Shown here: positions 63,282-64,000 of the stretch, in pieces
How the letters are laid out: each line of letters opens with the position of its first letter
Numbering within the stretch: position 1 is the first letter of the stretch
Source of the DNA: Pseudomonas sp. GGS8
GTDB taxonomy: Bacteria; Pseudomonadota; Gammaproteobacteria; Pseudomonadales; Pseudomonadaceae
Reading direction: 5' to 3'
Length of the DNA: 64,000 bases
Assembly (NCBI RefSeq): GCF_024168645.1
Contig: NZ_JALJWF010000001.1
Span: 735,001 to 799,000, forward strand
Made by a program: the position numbers and the translations under genes
The notes under the pieces: generated by a model
Database searches by the model: none
The model's input: the letters and a program-made list of their open reading frames with translations, nothing else
What the model was told of the DNA's origin: nothing

Positions 63282-64000
63282 ATGGACTATCGCCAGCTAG
63301 GCCGTACCGATCTGAATGTGAGTGCCATCTGCCTCGGCACCATGACCTGGGGCGAGCAAAACAGCGAGGCTGAAGCCTTCGCCCAGATCGAACGCGCCAA
63401 AGGCGCCGGGATCAATTTCATCGACACCGCCGAGATGTACCCGGTACCCCCCAAGGCTGACACCTACGCCACCACCGAGCGCTACATCGGCAACTACTTC
63501 AAAAGTCGCGGAGATCGCGCCGACTGGATCCTGGCGAGCAAGATCGCCGGCCCCGGCAACACCATCGATTACATTCGCGACAAAAACCTGCGGCACAACC
63601 GCCAGCACATCAGCGAAGCCGTGGATGCCAGCCTCAAGCGCCTGCAAACCGACTACATCGACCTGTACCAGTTGCACTGGCCGGAACGCAGCACCAATTT
63701 CTTCGGTCAGCTCGGTTACAAACACAAGATCGAAGCCAATCTGACGCCACTGGAAGATACGCTCGAAGCACTGGACGAGCAGGTCAAGGCCGGCAAGATC
63801 CGCCATATCGGCCTGTCCAACGAAACCCCATGGGGCACCATGCGCTTCCTCGCCCTCGCCGAAGCCCGCGGCTGGCCGCGCGCGGTATCAATCCAAAACC
63901 CCTACAACCTGCTCAATCGCAGCTTCGAAGTCGGCCTGGCGGAAATTGCCATCCGCGAACAGTGTGGCTTGCTGGCCTACTCGCCACTGGCGTTCGGCTT
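63282..64000 (+). CDS. tas: NADP(H)-dependent aldo-keto reductase, Tas-like (partial, runs off window)
   Basis: About 239 codons of an aldo-keto reductase are visible without a stop. MDYRQLGRTDLNVSAICLGTMTWGEQNSE, DTAEMYPVPP, DSLKRL-like DASLKRLQTDYIDLYQ, and QNPYNLLNRSFEVGLAE closely follow E. coli Tas, with catalytic Asp, Tyr, Lys (ILASKIAGP) and His (QLHWPER) all present. The rest of the protein (about 100 residues) lies beyond the window. AAGGAGC precedes the ATG. It is divergent from rplM. Confidence 0.9.
   Translation, partial: MDYRQLGRTDLNVSAICLGTMTWGEQNSEAEAFAQIERAKGAGINFIDTAEMYPVPPKADTYATTERYIGNYFKSRGDRADWILASKIAGPGNTIDYIRDKNLRHNRQHISEAVDASLKRLQTDYIDLYQLHWPERSTNFFGQLGYKHKIEANLTPLEDTLEALDEQVKAGKIRHIGLSNETPWGTMRFLALAEARGWPRAVSIQNPYNLLNRSFEVGLAEIAIREQCGLLAYSPLAFG

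Overview
This is a high-GC gammaproteobacterial chromosome segment that looks like Pseudomonas, most likely the P. fluorescens group. The evidence is gene content and order (a complete division and cell wall (dcw) cluster, petABC-sspA-sspB, rpsI-rplM, cyoABCDE, a flavohemoglobin with a divergent NorR-type activator) and many short REP-type inverted repeats of a kind common in that group. I see no prophage, insertion sequence, tRNA or CRISPR array; nearly everything is core or conserved accessory chromosome.

Layout. 1-4 kb: the end of an unidentified gene, a small P-loop NTPase, an acetylornithine-type aminotransferase divergent from a LysR regulator, and a PAS-GGDEF diguanylate cyclase. 4-9.5 kb: a reverse-strand msrB-dipZ-msrA block for extracytoplasmic methionine sulfoxide repair, divergent from an OmpR-type two-component system. 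9.6-12.5 kb: an unknown 234-residue protein and a RidA enzyme divergent from a MocR-type regulator. 12.6-19.4 kb: cytochrome bo3 oxidase operon cyoABCDE, a 0.8 kb non-coding leader, dsbB and a SnoaL-like exported protein. 19.6-22.6 kb: hmp and norR/fhpR with two NorR-like boxes between them. 22.8-26 kb: cheV, a GNAT acetyltransferase and small proteins separated by REP pairs. 26.3-33 kb: an RND pump (adaptor plus permease, no outer-membrane channel) co-directional with a heavy-metal-type two-component system. 33.3-34.8 kb: a membrane diguanylate cyclase.

34.9-52.9 kb: the dcw cluster on the reverse strand, in transcription order mraZ-rsmH-ftsL-ftsI-murE-murF-mraY-murD-ftsW-murG-murC-ddlB-ftsQ-ftsA-ftsZ-lpxC. 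It has a recognisable sigma70 promoter and three phased MraZ boxes, and most junctions overlap or nearly touch. It makes UDP-MurNAc-pentapeptide, lipid I and lipid II, and the septal machinery. LpxC adds the committed lipid A step.

53-58 kb: rnpB (RNase P RNA) with a promoter, rsmI, and divergently lpoA-yraN-gmhA/diaA-BON lipoprotein (cell envelope). 58-63 kb, reverse strand: sspA-sspB, petABC (cytochrome bc1), rpsI-rplM. The window ends inside a Tas-like aldo-keto reductase.

The most interesting non-textbook items are the one-Cys MsrA/MsrB plus DipZ repair module with its own two-component system, the paired operator-like palindromes in front of the RND operon, the NorR boxes at hmp, a RegA/RoxR-like box far upstream of cyoA, a 79-nt nested hairpin between petC and sspA, and REP pairs whose loops share a TTGTGTACGAC motif.
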